Counted from the first letter of the stretch, positions 1 to 40,935 are shown. The stretch: 64,000 bases of DNA from Uloborus plumipes (GCA_038373865.1 JAXGGA010002040.1:1-64000); one strand, 5' to 3'. Notes: generated by a model from the letters alone, not told the origin. Numbers and translations: made by a program.

Positions 1-1017
1 AAAAAAATAAAAATAATTTTAAGAATCGCTTTTGAATTGAAATACAAAGATTTAACATGAATGGAAGTCACTCATGTCGTCCACAAATATGTACTAGTAC
101 TTAAAACTATAGCAATTTTGACTTGGCTTAAGTTTTTTCATAACATCTCCTGGGATGAACTCTGCCTTTTCTTTAGTTTCTTCAAATCTAAGGGTTTCGG
201 GGGTTGACCTAAAAATTTTTTTGGTTATTCATCACTTGCTGTGTGCTGGACTTTTACCAGATAAAGTCTATGTGACTTTCCCCCTCGCATTTTAAGTAAA
301 AAGAAGTCTCCTGGAGAAAAAATCTCTTGAAATCTGCAACTTTTTGTCATTTAAAGATCTAGTTGCTCACTAGAAGTGTAAACAGTAATAAATCCTTGTC
401 CTCGTCTTGATTAGAAGAATTGGGGTTAGAATCTTGATTTTTCAAACAGTTTCCTTCAAATAAGTTTGAATTGGAACAACAGAACTAAGTGTTCCGATTC
501 ACCCCGCAAATTTTTTTCCTATGACATTTTTCAGAATTCTTCATTTTTATGACACAATTTACAAAAAATGTAAATTCCATTGTGGTATTCTGTTGTTCAG
601 ATGCATGTATAATTAAAACATACCACTCTCAGTTTTTAAATATAAGAAGGTTTGCTCTTGCATATGAAGTTTTGCAGTCTAAGAAAATGTTAGGTTTTCT
701 AGCATTCCACATGCAGCCCTCCTTAGAAGCCAGTAGCGTTGGCAGATTGACAAAAGTAATTTTTTCCTACTTCCTATGATCTTACCTTTCTAAAAAAAAA
801 TTCTTGACGAAAAATACCTAATAGTATATTTATAAAGAATTTCTTTGTACGGTCGGAAAGTTTTGTTCCGATTGACCCCGCTGTTCCTATACACCCCATT
901 TTACGGTACTAACTTTATTTATTTGTTTATTTACTTTTTACGTACGTAGTTCATCAGATGAGAGAGGCATATTTTGTTTATAGAAATCAGCTTTGAATGC
1001 TAAAGAGGTATTGTTGG
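1..1017. other. Non-coding AT-rich DNA, probably first intron
   Basis: No credible coding exon. Bases about 905-1015 resemble 31317-31415 (the block with TTTATTTACTTTTTA and AGAAATCAGCTT), so part of this is a dispersed repeat. Confidence 0.5.
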
Positions 1018-2509
1018 CAGTGGCGTATATAGGTTTTTATTTCGGAGGGGGCCCATATAATCAAGCTTAGCCCATCCCCCCCCCCCAACTTCCTTTTTTT
1101 TTTCTATTACTGTAAGACAGGTAGAAATTTTCAAATTAAATTAAAATATTATAATTTTTGGAAAAGATAGGAAATTACGAAGTTTTAGGTTCCTTCTAAA
1201 ACTTTTTTCAAAATTGAAATTATTTATGCTACCTTTGATGATGTTGGAGGATCAAGACTCCTCTGGGAAACTTACTGAAACTTAAATTCTAAACACGCAA
1301 TTTCAGGCTATCTTTAGTGACGTTAAAGGAATTGAGAAGACTCGGGGTATCTCTCCTGAAATATTTTGACACTGAAGCACAACTCAGGATATATTTCTTC
1401 ACGCGATCCGTTATAATTCGGGATTCAAAACGTCGAACTACGTAGGAACCGCGTCGAACTATATTTTTGTGCTACTAGGGTGATAGAGTAAAAGAAAAGA
1501 AGATGAGTTTTTTTTTTTTTTTCAACTGAAGTCTAATTCAAGATATCTTTGGGAAGTAAAAGTTCAAAGACCGTCCCCTGAAAGATTTTCGATGTAAAGA
1601 TGCACAATTTCGCGTTCTCTTTGGAGACGTTAAGGGACAAATAATGGTTAGGGATCTCCCTCCGAAAATTTTTTAAATTGAAACCTTAAGCCATCTTTAC
1701 TTTAGACCATCTTTGATAGTAACGTTATCAAGGACTCTCTCCCGAAATGTTTCGAAGTTAATGTTTTAAAAACATTTTTATTTAGGTTAGCTTTAATACC
1801 GTCAAGAGAAGAGGCAGGATTCGAGCACTGTGCCCGAAATTTTGCGGCATTGAAGCTTCAAGAATGCAATTTTAGGCTCTATTTTTTGAAACTGAAGGTT
1901 CAAAATTTTACTTTTAGCAGAGGTGCCCATTACCCCCAAGAGCAAAAACTTATCATCCAAGAATTCCACGAAGATCCCTCTAAAAACGAGAGCCACACGT
2001 GAAAGAAAACGAAAACAAAAACTTTTAAAAACGCCCCTTAAAAATAATTCAATAGCGCCGCTTACGCCATGATTCTTGATAGGAACAACTGCTTTTAGGC
2101 TTTGTCTGGCAATATTTAGGATAATAAAACGATTTAGGGACTCTTCCGGAAATTTCTGAGCATAGACTGTAATGCAGGAGCTCTCTCTTTTCTAAAAACA
2201 CATTTTAGAGCTAAAGACTATAGAAAAGTGAGGGGTGTATCAACTACCGTTAATTGTTTGAATGTTAAGTCTCTAAAATGCCATTTGAGGCAATGTTTGA
2301 CCAAGGTATTGAAGAAGAAGCGGGAAAAGAACTCTCTTCCGAAAATTTTTGGGTATTGAAGTCTTGAAACTGCAATTAAATTACACGTTGCGTTGTAAAA
2401 GCGAAAATTTAAGATCTCTTTGGACTTTTTAAGGGGGGTCATGAGCCTTCTTTGAATTCATGCTTGGCGGATATACGGGCCTCGACTTCCTACCCTAAAC
2501 CCGCCACTG
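1018..2509. repeat. hAT-like repeat with CAGTGGCG ends and degenerate internal repeats
   Basis: It starts CAGTGGCGTATATAGG and ends CCCGCCACTG, a hAT-style terminus. Inside, a phrase resembling CTCTCCCCGAAATTTTT, TTGAAGCTTC, GCAATTTTAGGCTATCTTT, GACGTTA recurs about every 100 bp in decayed form. No matching 8-bp TSD is visible. A related phrase occurs at 9960-10200. It could be two adjacent copies, since a second GCGCCGC-TTACGCC junction lies near 2057. Confidence 0.45.
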
Positions 2510-2671
2510 ACAAGCACTCTATTCTTTAATTTCACCACTCATAAAGAGATTGAAAATTACATGCCCTTTCTAGCTCGGCCGGCTTGGGACCTCTTTTCGA
2601 TTTTTTTTTTTTTGTTCAGCTGAAAGCTTGGAAATTATTTGTGAAAAAACAAAAACCGTAAATGATTGCAT

Positions 2672-2807
2672 CTTATTTTAAATTTCTTGCTGGGAGGTGT
2701 ACTTACACTTTATTTTAAATTTCTTGCTGGGGAGGAATAATTATACTTTATTTTAAACTTCTTGCTGGTGAGGAATAAATATACACTTTATTTTAAATTT
2801 ATTGAGT
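2672..2807 (+). repeat. Short tandem repeat, 37-41 bp unit, 3.5 copies
   Basis: TATTTTAAATTTCTTGCTGG recurs at about 2674, 2711, 2749 and 2790 with small spacer differences (GGAGGAATAA). Locally generated tandem array. Confidence 0.8.
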
Positions 2808-3199
2808 GTAGCATTATTTTAAAGACTCTTATTTCCTGACTGACTAGAAAAAAAGAAGGAATGAGAAGAAAGAGAGAAACGTAATTTGCTGACTAATAAT
2901 CTACATGTGTTGAACATTTTTCATTTAAAAATTTCTGTTCAAAATGATTAGGATTTTTCCCAGGTGTTTTTTAATTGAAATATCTTCATTTTCCCAAGAC
3001 ACGTTCTTTTTTCTCTTGAGTAAAGCGCAAGGGCTCCCTGATCCTCTTGGGTTGCACCACTGCCTGGTGCCATCTAACGAATTATTATTACCAATAATTA
3101 TTTATTTATTTATGCATTTCAAGCTAAAAGTATGTAAATAATTTAAGAGTAAACTTAAACCGAATAATAATAACTACCTTTACAGAAAAAAAAGAAAAA

Positions 3200-3590
3200 T
3201 ACGAGCTTTTTTCGGGGGGGGGGGATAGGAGGGAAAGACCCTCTGGAAAGACCCCCTTGTATACACCTTTGAAAACAATGTTAATAGAGAGTGGGCTTTT
3301 TTTCTTAAGGATTTTTTTTTTTTTTTTTGAGCAAACACGAGCCGAACACCTACTTTTGAAAAAATCTTTCTCGATTTCGGGGGGGGGGGGGCAGGCCCCC
3401 TCGCCCCCTTCCTTAAATACGCCCTTGATTGTTGGCATATTTAGCAGTTTCAGATAATAGAGAGAATATTTTTATTTGCGATGCTTATACATTTTTTAGC
3501 ATCGATCAGATGCTAAAAAATGTCGATGTCGTTAAACGGGAAAGTAGGCTCGTTTAGTTCTTGACAGAACTTCTTGTTCCTTTTTCAAAT
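3200..3590. repeat. Dispersed repeat with an internal 14-bp hairpin
   Basis: The segment includes G-tracts and a perfect hairpin, ACATTTTTTAGCAT at 3489-3502 against ATGCTAAAAAATGT at 3510-3523. The following block (GGGAAAGTAGGCTCG, TTCTTGACAGAACTTCTTG) recurs at 31490-31526, so this is a dispersed family. Confidence 0.6.
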
Positions 3591-3809
3591 TCAATTTTAC
3601 GCTTTCAGTACACAAGCAGTACAAATTATTCGAAGTTATGGATCTATGGTGTTCCGATTTCTGAGGTTTCCCTGCAATTAGTTTTTGATACGCCCCTAAC
3701 TCACTGACAAAAACACTAAAATTAAACGTAAAATGGTCCCAATAGTAAAAATATATAAAATACTTTAAAACAAATGGATTAGAGGCTTAGATACAGGTAA
3801 CATGGGCGT

Positions 3810-6490
3810 TAGGGTAGAGCGAAAAAAATGAATTTTTGATTTTCGTAAACGGGTACCTTTCATTTACTGTGAATGAGGCTAAGTAACAATTCTGTAAAAT
3901 ATTTCACTTTTGCGACGTTATCTTTAGTCTGCGCATTTGGCCTAAAGTTTTGAAATTTTTGAATTTTTTTAGATTTTTCATTTAAAAAAAAAAATATATT
4001 GCAAATAATAAAACTAGTGACGGGTGGTTATTAAATGGAAGAAAAAGGTTTGAAATATACAAAGAATTTTTTTAAACAGTTTTAGATTACGATTTCAGTC
4101 TGCGCATTAGGCCCAAAGTTCATCAAATTTTCTAAAATTTCCGATATTTTCAATATTGAGCAAAAATTTTTATAATTTAATATTTCCTCTCAATAATTAC
4201 TTAAAGTGCCTTCAAAACATTTTCTTAATCATTTTGTTGTTTCTTTGAACTACTCAACTCTTTGCTTTCTCATTGAAATTACCCAGGGCTCACCACGTGA
4301 AAGTGGCCGCACTTTTGGGGGCCACCCGCGCTCCTCTTTTGCTTCCAACCAATAGAGTGCACTCATTTACACTTCTTAGACAAGTCAGGAACAAAAAAGT
4401 GTTTTTTTTGCGTAGGAAATTGTTCGCATTGGTTTTGATGGATGCACTACAAAGACAGGAAAATACAAAGGTGTAATGCGGAAACTGGACGAAAAACTTC
4501 GTAAACCTCTGTAATAGGATATTTGCCAATTAACATTTAAATGAACTTAGTTTGCAGCATTTTTTTGCAAAAGCTAGTGGACCTACCAACCAGTGGACCA
4601 AAGTGATTTTTTGGGCCTGTTGAACGAAGCTAAACAACTGCTATACTTTCAAATCAGTTTAGTATGAACCTATAGAGGTTGTCATTGATCATATCGATAG
4701 TGACAATAAAAATGATTTAAATATTGAACAACAGTAAATTTATGAGATGAGCAAGGTAGTTTTGACGGGAAAAATATCCAAAAAATTATGAAACAGAAGT
4801 CAAAGAAAGCTTTCCTAAGCCAGATGGTTGACTACAGCAAATATAATCTTTAGACTACAATTTTTAAAAGAGTTTGTAACTTTCGCGGTAAAAGTGTCCT
4901 TGCTTTTTTAGGATGAAGTGCAGACGTTACTACTTTAACTATTAATTTTAGTGAGATTATAAAGAGTTACGTTTATCTCTCCAGGAAGAAGCAGAAAATT
5001 GTATTCACACCCATTCAAAACAATGTATACTTGGCACCCTAGAAATATGCTATTATCGATATCAATATATATATAAATGGATGTATGCATGTTTGTTCTT
5101 TGTACAAATCCACAGTTTTTGTCCGATTTTCATCAAACTTGGCACAGAAGTTCCTTCATGTGCTAGAATTCACATAGGCGGAGTTTTAAAATTCTAAAAA
5201 AATCCAAAAAGCTCAAAATTTAAATTTTTTGCTTCGAAATGGCCATTTTCTTTCAATTTTGAATAGATATAGTAATGGAGCCTTTAAGCATACAAATTGA
5301 TTAAATTTAACACAATTAAATAGGAGTATTTCCCAACACAGATTACGATGAACAATGAATTATCAATTTTAGGCTCACCTACTTCATTTTAGCATGAAAT
5401 AACTTTTTATATTCCCATATGGATAGAATTTCATTCAAATATTTTTAGAGCTATGTTATATTAATAAGCACCCGGGCAACGCCGGGTAATAATCTAGTTA
5501 GTTCATAAGAGAGAGCATATAAAGAAACTTGTTTTAAATCGTACTATCAACGCTCAATCTAGAAAACAAACAAGCAAACAAGTTCAGATCCCAAAAAAGA
5601 TAAAAATCTATTTTTATACATTGCATACGCAAATAAAAAATCAGAATACATCGATATGATTTCTTGTCATGATGTGGAAATTACAAAGCCAACTTTTACA
5701 CGTAATTTAACAACACAATATTTAAAAAGATTACTGGTAACTGAGAATTTAAATATGATTTCTGAATGCGCTCTTTTTAAACTTACATTCAAAAAGAGCT
5801 GTCAAAAAGGTCACAAGCTCTTCAAAATAGGTATTTAATCACAGGAAAAGAAAAAGATAAGTAAAAACGAGGATACCTGACAGAAATATTTGATCAATTT
5901 AAGACACAAAGGAACAATTTCACTGTTAAAGACGTGTCTAACATAAGACAAATAATTACGTGCTCGCATTGGTTGGAAGGAAGCACTCACGTGTAGGACT
6001 CGGAGTGCGCTTACCTCCTCACGGTGAGTCCTGGGTCCACATGAGCTAGCGAAGAGTTGCACGGTTCAAATTAATAACAAAATGAATAAAATCAGGTTTG
6101 AAGACACTTCAAGTGAATATTGGGAGGGAAATACTGAGTTAAAAAATGTTGAAAATATCAGAAATTTTGGGAAATTTGATGAACTTTGGGCCTAATGCGC
6201 AGACTGAAATCGTAATCTAAAATGGTTTTAAAAAATTCTTTGTATATTTCAAACCTTTTTCTTCCATTTAATAACCACACGTCACTAGTTTTATCATTTG
6301 CAATATCTTTTAAAAAATTTGAAAAATCTAAAAAAAATCAAAAATTTCAAAACTTTAGGTTAAATGCGCAGACTAAAGATAACGTCGCAAAAGTGAAATA
6401 TTTTACAGAATTGTTACTTAGCCAAATCCACAGTAAATGAAAGGTACCCGTTTACGAAAATCAAAAATTCATTTTTTTCGCTCCACCCTA
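3810..6490. mobile_element. 2.68-kb fold-back TIR element with 8-bp TSD (hAT-like)
   Basis: It starts TAGGGTAGAGCGAAAA at 3810 and ends with the inverse, TTTTCGCTCCACCCTA, at 6490. ATGGGCGT flanks it exactly on both sides (3802-3809 and 6491-6498), an 8-bp TSD as made by hAT, P or Zisupton-type transposases. The arms are inverted copies over about 3810-4530 and 5790-6490. Examples are GGTACCTTTCATTTAC, TGCGACGTTATCTTTAGTC, and ACCCAGGGCTCACC against GGTGAGTCCTGGGT. The arms have no ORF with a recognisable domain. The centre holds a nested Helitron-like element. It shares its terminus and subterminal block with the element at 23710-26414. Confidence 0.85.
5056..5497 (+). mobile_element. Helitron-like non-autonomous element nested in the fold-back element
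   Basis: The 5' end reads A|TC followed by ATATATATAAATGG-ATGTATGCATG. The 3' end has a hairpin ACCCGG-GCAACG-CCGGGT about 7 bases before a terminal CTAG, which is followed by T. A TC start, a 3' hairpin, a CTRR end and A/T insertion are the diagnostic Helitron features. There is no Rep or helicase coding. The exact 5' TC could be 5056 or 5062. Confidence 0.6.
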
Positions 6491-6498
6491 ATGGGCGT

Positions 6499-6852
6499 AA
6501 CGTCCTGGCATCGGTTAGAACATCTCAAAGCTAATATGCTGGCTTGATGAAAAATAAAATTGAAACACTTTTCAAGGAGTTTAATTATTGTCAAAGACTA
6601 TTTTTACTAAAACTACTTGAATCACTCCATTTGAATTTTACTCTCTCTGAAATTTTTATACTTCGATTGTAGGCTGCACGCTTGTATTTGGTAGAAATAT
6701 AAAAATTCAAGGTTCATAACTACATTTTTTCCGATTTTCAAGGTTAAGAAACACTTGAAAATGAAATTTATTTTTTTCTCCAACATTTTTTAGAAGGAAT
6801 AAATCCTGCAATTTTTTGCGAGGCCGTCAACAAAGTTGGGCCTATAGCTGTA
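6499..6852. other. Non-coding interval
   Basis: AT-rich intronic DNA between two inverted-repeat elements. I see no gene, RNA or TSD in it. Confidence 0.4.
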
Positions 6853-7550
6853 GCTTGCTTATAGTCTAAAAGCTAGTAACGTTTTCAAATGACAATTTTA
6901 AGCCGTCTGGCTCTTTAGTGTATCTTTCCTTATGCTCTTCTAAGCAGGATGCGATGTGACTGGCAGCTGAGAGTGGTTGCGTATTCAATTGCACATCACA
7001 TTTTAGCTGGTAAAAATAGTGATTTTTTAACCATTTTCTGGCTATTAGAAAATTAAACCTGTCGCAAGTATGTCATGCAATGTATCAATAGAAAGTTCTA
7101 TTTCTTGCCTTCACAATGGTTTTTGAATTTTTATTCTACTATAATTAGAAAAGAAGTTGCGTGCAATAACCTTTATTTTTGTTTTCGTTTCTTAACAGCT
7201 CTATGTTTCGTACAAATTCTGAAGTAAAAATCTAAAACTTGGCAGGATTAATTATCTTGTCATATGCGTCCTTCAAACAAATTTTTGTTGAAACCGGAAA
7301 TAGTGAGTACGAAAAACTTTTTTTTGCATGATTGATTTGAAGTGAAGTTGCTCAAAATGGACTTAAAAGCACTATTTTTTCCAGTACAAGTGTGATGCGC
7401 AGTAAAAAACGCCTCTCCGCCGCTTGACACATGGCATGCTGCTTAGAAGAGCATAATGAAAGAAGTATCCTATTAAAGAGCCAGACGGTCTTAAAATCGT
7501 AGTTTTTTCGACGTTGCTAGTTCATGGACTATTAGCTTGTTCGTAAATCC
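6853..7550. mobile_element. Inverted-repeat element, about 185-bp arms
   Basis: The arms at 6853-7036 and 7355-7550 are imperfect inverse copies. Left CCGTCTGGCTCTTTA and TATGCTCTTCTAAGCAG match right TAAAGAGCCAGACGG and CTGCTTAGAAGAGCATA. The spacer of about 320 bp has no coding capacity. The outer ends have diverged, so no TSD is assigned. The architecture is that of a MITE or fold-back element. Confidence 0.7.
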
Positions 7551-8399
7551 AGCCATTGTAATAACAATAAACATGAGTAAAATTAAGTCATTTTTATAAT
7601 CGTAAGAAATAGATTGTGACTATTTTGGGTCAAGCAATACTTAGGAAAAGAAATGCTATGAAAATATTTTGCTAATCAAAGTCATTGTACATCAAAAATT
7701 GTTTTTATTTATCAGTTCAGCAGATAAATTATGTTTATAATTAATATCAGTAATCAGCATTTTTTAAATCAATAACACAAATAACAGATAGATATTTTGA
7801 GACCTGTTATGGAATTACTTCATAAAACATGCAAAGTGAACAAAAGTAATTGGTATAATCTCGAAACGAAAGAACAAAATATTAATCGAAGTTTTAACTC
7901 GAACAAAGAAAAATATTCGAATCAAATCGCATTAAAACAGTGCTTTTTACATCGTATAAAAAGTCTCAGAATTTTAAAGCTGATGCTTTGAAATCATTTC
8001 ACGCTATTATATTAAAATTTCAAAACCAGTCGGAAATGAACTTACTTTCTTCGATTGGATTCAAAATAGTTCATTTTACGCTAAAAACAAAACCGTCATC
8101 GAACAATAGTGGACGTGAAATATTTAAACTTGCACTGTTGCCAATCGACGAATAAGTAATCCATGACAGGAAACAAAATATATTACGTGGGCGAAACGAA
8201 TTCAGAGCAATAAAAAAACGTCGAGATTATTTGAAAAGATTCATTACTTTTATGTTTTTTTTGTCCTTACTGATTTGAGAGGACAGTTAAAAAGGTGATA
8301 ATGCATTGATTGATGAAAATGTAATTATATAAGTATAATCATGAGTTTATTTAATAAATAACTGACGAAATTTGAATCCAGTTAAAGATTTTTTTCATC
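7551..8399. other. Non-coding AT-rich interval
   Basis: Short chance ORFs only. No recognisable domain, repeat partner or splice-flanked coding stretch. Confidence 0.4.
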
Positions 8400-8402
8400 T
8401 TA

Positions 8403-8715
8403 GGCAGGGATTCAAGTGAAACAGGCTATCGCAAACTGCAATCGCTACTGGAAATGAATTACATTAGAACGTTTCTTGATGCTGGAAATGAATTACATTA
8501 GAACGTTCATCGTGACGTTTGCCTATGAAAAACGAGCTAGATAAAACGTCACAGCCTACTTAGCGAATAAGAGGAGATGGCCGACTGCTTGTGAGCTCTT
8601 ATTGGCTCCGCTCGTAGTGACGTCAGTGCCAAGTTAAGCAGATGATAATGTAATTCACTTCCAGTAGCGATTGCATTCGAAGCGATCGCAGTGCTGTTTC
8701 ACTTGAATCCCTGCC
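8403..8715. mobile_element. Harbinger-like MITE, copy A (TTA TSD)
   Basis: 313 bp. It opens GGCAGGGATTCAAGTGAAAC and closes with the exact inverse. TTA flanks both ends (8400-8402 and 8716-8718), the 3-bp TSD of PIF/Harbinger. Subterminal CAATCGCTACTGGAA is also inverted. Inside are CRE-like GTGACGT blocks. Copy B lies at 8941 and an interior fragment at 52812. Confidence 0.85.
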
Positions 8716-8718
8716 TTA

Positions 8719-8937
8719 TTATTCGCAACTTCAACTAATTATAGGGGGCGCTGCGGCCACTGTCTAATGAGAGGCAAAACAAACGCATTCCGTTTTGTTT
8801 TTAATGCTTCAAAGCCAAATGAATTAGTTATCTTTGATCGTATGTTTTTTTTTTTTGTTCTTTGTTCTTTTGAAATGAACTATCAATCATAAAAACCTAT
8901 GCTTTGACTAAGACCAACTTGTTTTGACGTCCAAAAC
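8719..8937. other. Spacer between the two MITE copies
   Basis: Short unique sequence including a poly-T run. No feature seen. Confidence 0.4.
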
Positions 8938-8940
8938 ATA

Positions 8941-9217
8941 GGCAGGAATTCAAGTGAAACAGGCGATCGCAAATTACAATCGTTACTGGAAATGAATTAC
9001 ATTAGAACGTTTCTTGATAAAAACATCGTGACGTCAGCGTGACGTTTGCGTGATGTTTGCCTATGAAAAACGAGCTAGATAAAACGTCACAGCTTACTTG
9101 GCGAATAAGAGGAGATCGCTGACTGCTTGTGAGCTCTTATTGGCTCCACCCGTAGTGACGTCAGTGCCAAGTTAAAATTCGAAGCGATTGCAGTGGTGTT
9201 TCACTTGAATCCCTGCC
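8941..9217. mobile_element. Harbinger-like MITE, copy B (ATA TSD)
   Basis: 277 bp, same orientation and family as the copy at 8403. It has GGCAGGAATTCAAGTG and CACTTGAATCCCTGCC ends, with ATA on both sides (8938-8940 and 9218-9220). Relative to copy A it has lost bases near the right end and gained a GTGACGT-type repeat in the middle. Its separate TSD shows an independent insertion, not a tandem duplication. Confidence 0.83.
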
Positions 9218-9220
9218 ATA

Positions 9221-10689
9221 CACGTGGAATCCACTACTTTACCTCTGGAAGGAATTTTGTAAATCCCGCTAGGTGGCGTGTTTGAGCTCTGGAATTGCGA
9301 ATGATTTCCATAACATTGGAAAGCTCTGTGATTCAGTAGATATCTCCGCGCGGACTACATCTGGACGTATTAAAACCTCGATGATTTAAACATGTGTGTC
9401 ATACAAACTGTTTTTGAACTTTTGACTCTGGATTATGTTTTTATTCGGCTAGTTTGGAAAGTTTAATTGCGAAGATAAATTTTTCAGACAGTTTCACACA
9501 GATTGGTACAAATAAGTATATGTTGGAGTTCTTTTTCATTGAAGAAAATGTGCAGCGGACGGCTAGCAGTTCAATTAATTAAAGCGTTAACTAACTCGTA
9601 TTGCAGGAAACTCACTGCTGTTGTATGAAGATGTGTATGTAGATGTTGTACGAAGTACGTGTATGAAGATGTGTAACTAGCTGGGGGTTTCGGGGGGGGG
9701 GGGTACGTCCAGAGTCTTCGCAAGGAAAAAAAGCTGGAGGGATTTGACCGTCTCTTCTACGAACTTGAAAATCCGGACTTCCGAAATTCGGGAATTTCTA
9801 AAAACTGAACACGTTTTCTAATGAAAAAATCCTAAATTAAGAAACTCTGAAAGAGATTGGAGCAGAGAGATCCAGCTCCTGATGCTCCTGATTTAGAAGG
9901 AAATAAATACAACTAGAATTGTTCTGTAGAAAGAAGAATAACATTATTGCAGGAAAGAGGCTTCCGGGGGTTCTCCCTCTGAAATTTTCCTGACTTGTAG
10001 CTCTAAAAACTTCTTAAAGATTATCTTGGTGATGTTAGAGGAAGGGATGTTGATGCCCTTCCTCAACACTATTGCATGACTGTTTTTTAGTAATTTTAGA
10101 GAAAAATATATTAAAATATATTTAAGTTCAAAAAATACAATTTCAACGGTTAATAGGGGTTTTGGGGCCTAACCCCGGAATTTTTTTGACATTGATGTCC
10201 AAATAACAAAAATTAAGACAATATTGGGAGGGGGGCAGTGAAGTTTTTTACTATGATATTTACAGGAAAGTCGAACTTTTTTCCCCTAGTGTTTTTAAAT
10301 TTTTAATTTTTTTTTGCTTTGTTATAAATATTTCGGACCAACGTTTCAGGGTTTTTTTTTTTTTTTTTTGCAACCCCCCCCTTATCTACGCCATTTGGCT
10401 GTATTTACCATGTTACTTTGAAAACGTTTTAATAGCTGAAATATTGCTAATTATTATCACTGATAAAAGTGATATGAAAGCTGTTTTTAAATGAATAGTT
10501 GTAAAAACTACATTACGCTTAAATTATTTCATAGAAAGAAAGTTTAATGGAAAAAAAAGGGAAATAGTCTTTTCAAATTTTGCTTGTTCTTTCTCTAAAA
10601 AGCAAGGACGATTTCATTGCACCTTCTTGGTACTGAAGGATGAAAGTATTTGGCTTAATAAACATTGATACACTTTGTTGCTCTTGCAG
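9221..10689. other. Intron with a decayed hAT-like repeat at about 9685-10395
   Basis: 9685-10395 begins in a G-tract (CTAGCTGGGGG) and ends CCCCCCCTTATCTACGCCA. It contains phrases shared with 1018-2509 (TCTCCCTCTGAAATTTTCCTGA, cut here by decay, and GATGTTAGAGGA). The rest has no visible feature before the acceptor at 10681-10689. Confidence 0.4.
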
Positions 10690-39456
<28,767 letters not shown>

Positions 39457-39884
39457 TCAAAATGCAGCTCACAGGAAGGGAAAAAGTGAAATGTGATATG
39501 AAAAATCAACCTTTAACTACATATACATGTATATATCTGTGTAGTGTGCGTAAGCAAAGAATTATCGAGCTTTAAATATTTTTTTGAAGTATAAGTTAGA
39601 TTTCTGTGAGACCTGCAAAGATTGGTAATACATGTAAAGATGCAATCACTGATTAAACTTTATGTACATACTAAGGCTCTGATAACCGCAAAGAGTTAAG
39701 AACATTTTTATACTACTGTGTCCAGGTCCTCCAACTTCGGTCATCCAGTCATCCGTAGCACTTTTATTACCGACGTAACATAAACGTGATATTCGATCGA
39801 CAACTAAAACGAAAAACTTTTACAAATTTCGAAAACGCCTTCGATTTCGATGTCAAAAATCTTCAAACCATTTAAATGCCGGTA

Positions 39885-40070
39885 CTGTCGTCCCCGCTTA
39901 ATCGGGTAACGGATAAACGAATATTCCGCTTATACGAGTAAAATATCTCGGAACCAAATATTTCCCATGCCATAGAAGTAATGTTAAAAGATCCCCGTTT
40001 AATCGTATATCCCGCTTAATCGAATAATATTTCTTGGAACCCACAATATTTGGTTAAGTGGGGCCGATAG
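39885..40070. mobile_element. 186-bp pogo-like MITE in the probable 3'UTR
   Basis: Left CTGTCGTCCCCGCTTAATCG and right GTTAAGTGGGGCCGATAG are inverses. TA is at 39883-39884 and 40071-40072. CCGCTTAATCGAAT is repeated internally. Same family as 32699-33286. Confidence 0.85.
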
Positions 40071-40929
40071 TACTTCAAAATTATGCGGAACATTTATTTA
40101 TTTATTGAATTTACTCATCTCCGTAGCAGCTGGAAGGTACGCTTTAGTGACACAATCAACTTTTTTTCCTCTCTCTAAAAGGGAGTTGATTTTTTAAGTA
40201 ATCCCCATATTGAATTGTAAAGATTCCCTGTTGAGGCTCAATGCCATGGGTAGATTCCGTAAAAGGTACTCCTTCTGTTGCGCGACAGTGAAGAGCATAC
40301 GAATCTATATAAACAAACTCCAAATGCATATTTCAGGTTAACACTCCAATGGCATCTTTAATATACATTCAATATTTAGTTATGATTAATGAATTGATTA
40401 ATAACTTTACTTTTTGTTAGTACTAAAACTTATGTGGGTATGCTTCCAGGTCAAGGCTCTGGTCGTCTTTTGACCTTATTCCTGAAGAGACTGACAATAT
40501 CTACAATGATAGTCTTGGTATGCCTGGATCTTTGTTTACCTTGCACTGAGTTTCAGAAAGTATTCTGTAGTAAAATTGCGTTTCTTTAGATTTAAAGTGT
40601 TTTGGAAAATTTATTTATACAAATGCCAATCTTTAACACTTCAGTTATTGCCCCTTCTGACTTCCCAATACTTCTGAGCAATACAAATAGTCTTTTTCAA
40701 GTGCAGAGAACGTGTCTAAACCGCAATTGTTTATTGGGGGTTTAGAATTACATAGTCTGCGAGCCGATGAATCCGTCAGACCTATTTTTTAAAAATGGGT
40801 ACTGGGGCAATCGTGTCCAATTAAAGCTGAAAAATGACTTAACCATGTATTAGAATATTAGTTGGTTCTGAAATTTATCTAGTGCTTGTATCTTTTCATG
40901 CATCATACATCTCTGTAGGTCTTATTCTC

Positions 40930-40935
40930 AATAAA
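40930..40935 (+). promoter_or_regulatory. Candidate polyadenylation signal AATAAA
   Basis: First AATAAA downstream of the phosphatase stop codon, 1.47 kb after it. AATAAA is frequent by chance in DNA this AT-rich, so the call rests on position alone. Confidence 0.35.

Noticed and set aside
3200..3420. G-tracts as designed G-quadruplexes
   Set aside because: Single long G runs of 9-14 recur across the window inside many repeats. They look like expanded homopolymers and not four-tract quadruplex motifs.
6081..6096. ATGAATAAAATCAG followed by GT as a possible missing first exon of the phosphatase
   Set aside because: It lacks the Gly-Asn-Gly leader codons, the reading phase does not join exon A as VLPG, and it lies inside a transposon arm.
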